Assembly: GCA_031259655.1 (NCBI GenBank)
Contig: JAIRLF010000230.1
Location: forward strand, 1-5,995
DNA: 5,995 bases
Source: Prevotellaceae bacterium
GTDB lineage: Bacteria > Bacteroidota > Bacteroidia > Bacteroidales > UBA932
Direction of reading: 5' to 3'
A program made the translations under genes and the position numbers. Under the pieces are notes generated by a model. The model saw only the letters and a list, made by a program, of their open reading frames with translations, was not told the origin of the DNA and did not search any database. Positions 5,811-5,995 of the stretch are shown here, piece after piece. The first letter of the stretch is position 1. Every line of letters starts with the position of its first letter.

Positions 5811-5995
5811 ATGAAATTATATTTGATTTTACCCTTTTTGGGATTGATGATTTTAGGGAAACTGCAAGCGCAGCAGAAGACGACGCTGACTATCGAACAG
5901 GCGGTAAACATCGCCTTGCACGAGAGTTACACCGTGCAGTCGAACGACGAAAACCGTAAAGCGATGCAGTTTTCGTACCTGTACTACAAAGCGCA
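5811..5995 (+). CDS. TolC-family outer membrane protein, N-terminal fragment (cut by window end)
   Basis: Only the first 61 codons are present; the frame is open to the last base. The product starts with a signal peptide (K2, hydrophobic residues 3-15, probable cleavage after LQA at residue 20, giving an N-terminal QQ). The mature start follows: TLTIEQAVNIALHESYTVQ (25-43), then an alpha-helical stretch rich in Q, Y and K. The pattern (T/S)-L-x-x-A-V-x-x-A-L followed by a helix is the typical opening of TolC/OprM-type outer membrane factors, which form the outer channel of tripartite efflux or type I secretion systems. Partner genes (membrane fusion protein, ABC or RND pump) would be expected downstream, outside the window. 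The gene follows a predicted sigma-54 promoter. The identification rests on a short N-terminus, so the export partner class is open. Confidence 0.75.
   Translation, partial: MKLYLILPFLGLMILGKLQAQQKTTLTIEQAVNIALHESYTVQSNDENRKAMQFSYLYYKA

Overview
The window looks like a chromosomal segment from a Bacteroidetes bacterium, most likely of the order Bacteroidales and possibly an uncultured lineage. Three things point there: a GldF-type ABC permease, a secreted M28 peptidase of the kind common in this phylum, and three exact TAnnTTTG promoter boxes (the Bacteroidetes primary sigma -7 element), each 24-27 nt upstream of an ATG. No Shine-Dalgarno sequence at normal spacing precedes the main starts, which also fits the phylum. 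The assignment rests on protein motifs and promoter style, not on a database search.

Layout. 1-54 is unassigned sequence. 55-247 is a 53-bp tandem repeat array (three full copies and a partial one) abutting the 3' end of a minus-strand M28 metallopeptidase gene (254-1672). Its promoter diverges from that of a plus-strand cluster: meaB (1822-2910), gldF (2925-3656) and a YhbP/UPF0306 gene (3650-4102), with a 14-nt gap and then a 7-nt overlap, so probably one transcript. A 343-nt convergent intergenic region (4103-4445) holds short hairpins and a 13-bp direct repeat of intergenic-repeat type. A minus-strand DHH/DHHA1 phosphoesterase of the NrnA type follows (4446-5474). The last intergenic region (5475-5810) carries the nrnA promoter, an imperfect palindromic repeat, two copies of an 18-bp dyad and a well-formed sigma-54 -24/-12 promoter. 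That promoter leads to the first 61 codons of a TolC-family outer membrane protein gene, cut by the window edge.

How the genes relate. They are mostly unconnected housekeeping or envelope functions: extracytoplasmic peptide hydrolysis (M28), chaperoning of the B12-dependent methylmalonyl-CoA mutase (MeaB), an ABC-2 permease whose usual partner gldG is not adjacent, a flavin-barrel-like protein, nanoRNA/pAp turnover (NrnA), and the start of an export system apparently under enhancer-dependent sigma-54 control. I see no defence system, CRISPR array, mobile-element gene or clearly new multi-gene system. The most informative unannotated signal is the regulatory region in front of the TolC-family gene; the tandem array at the left edge and the missing gldG are the next most notable points.
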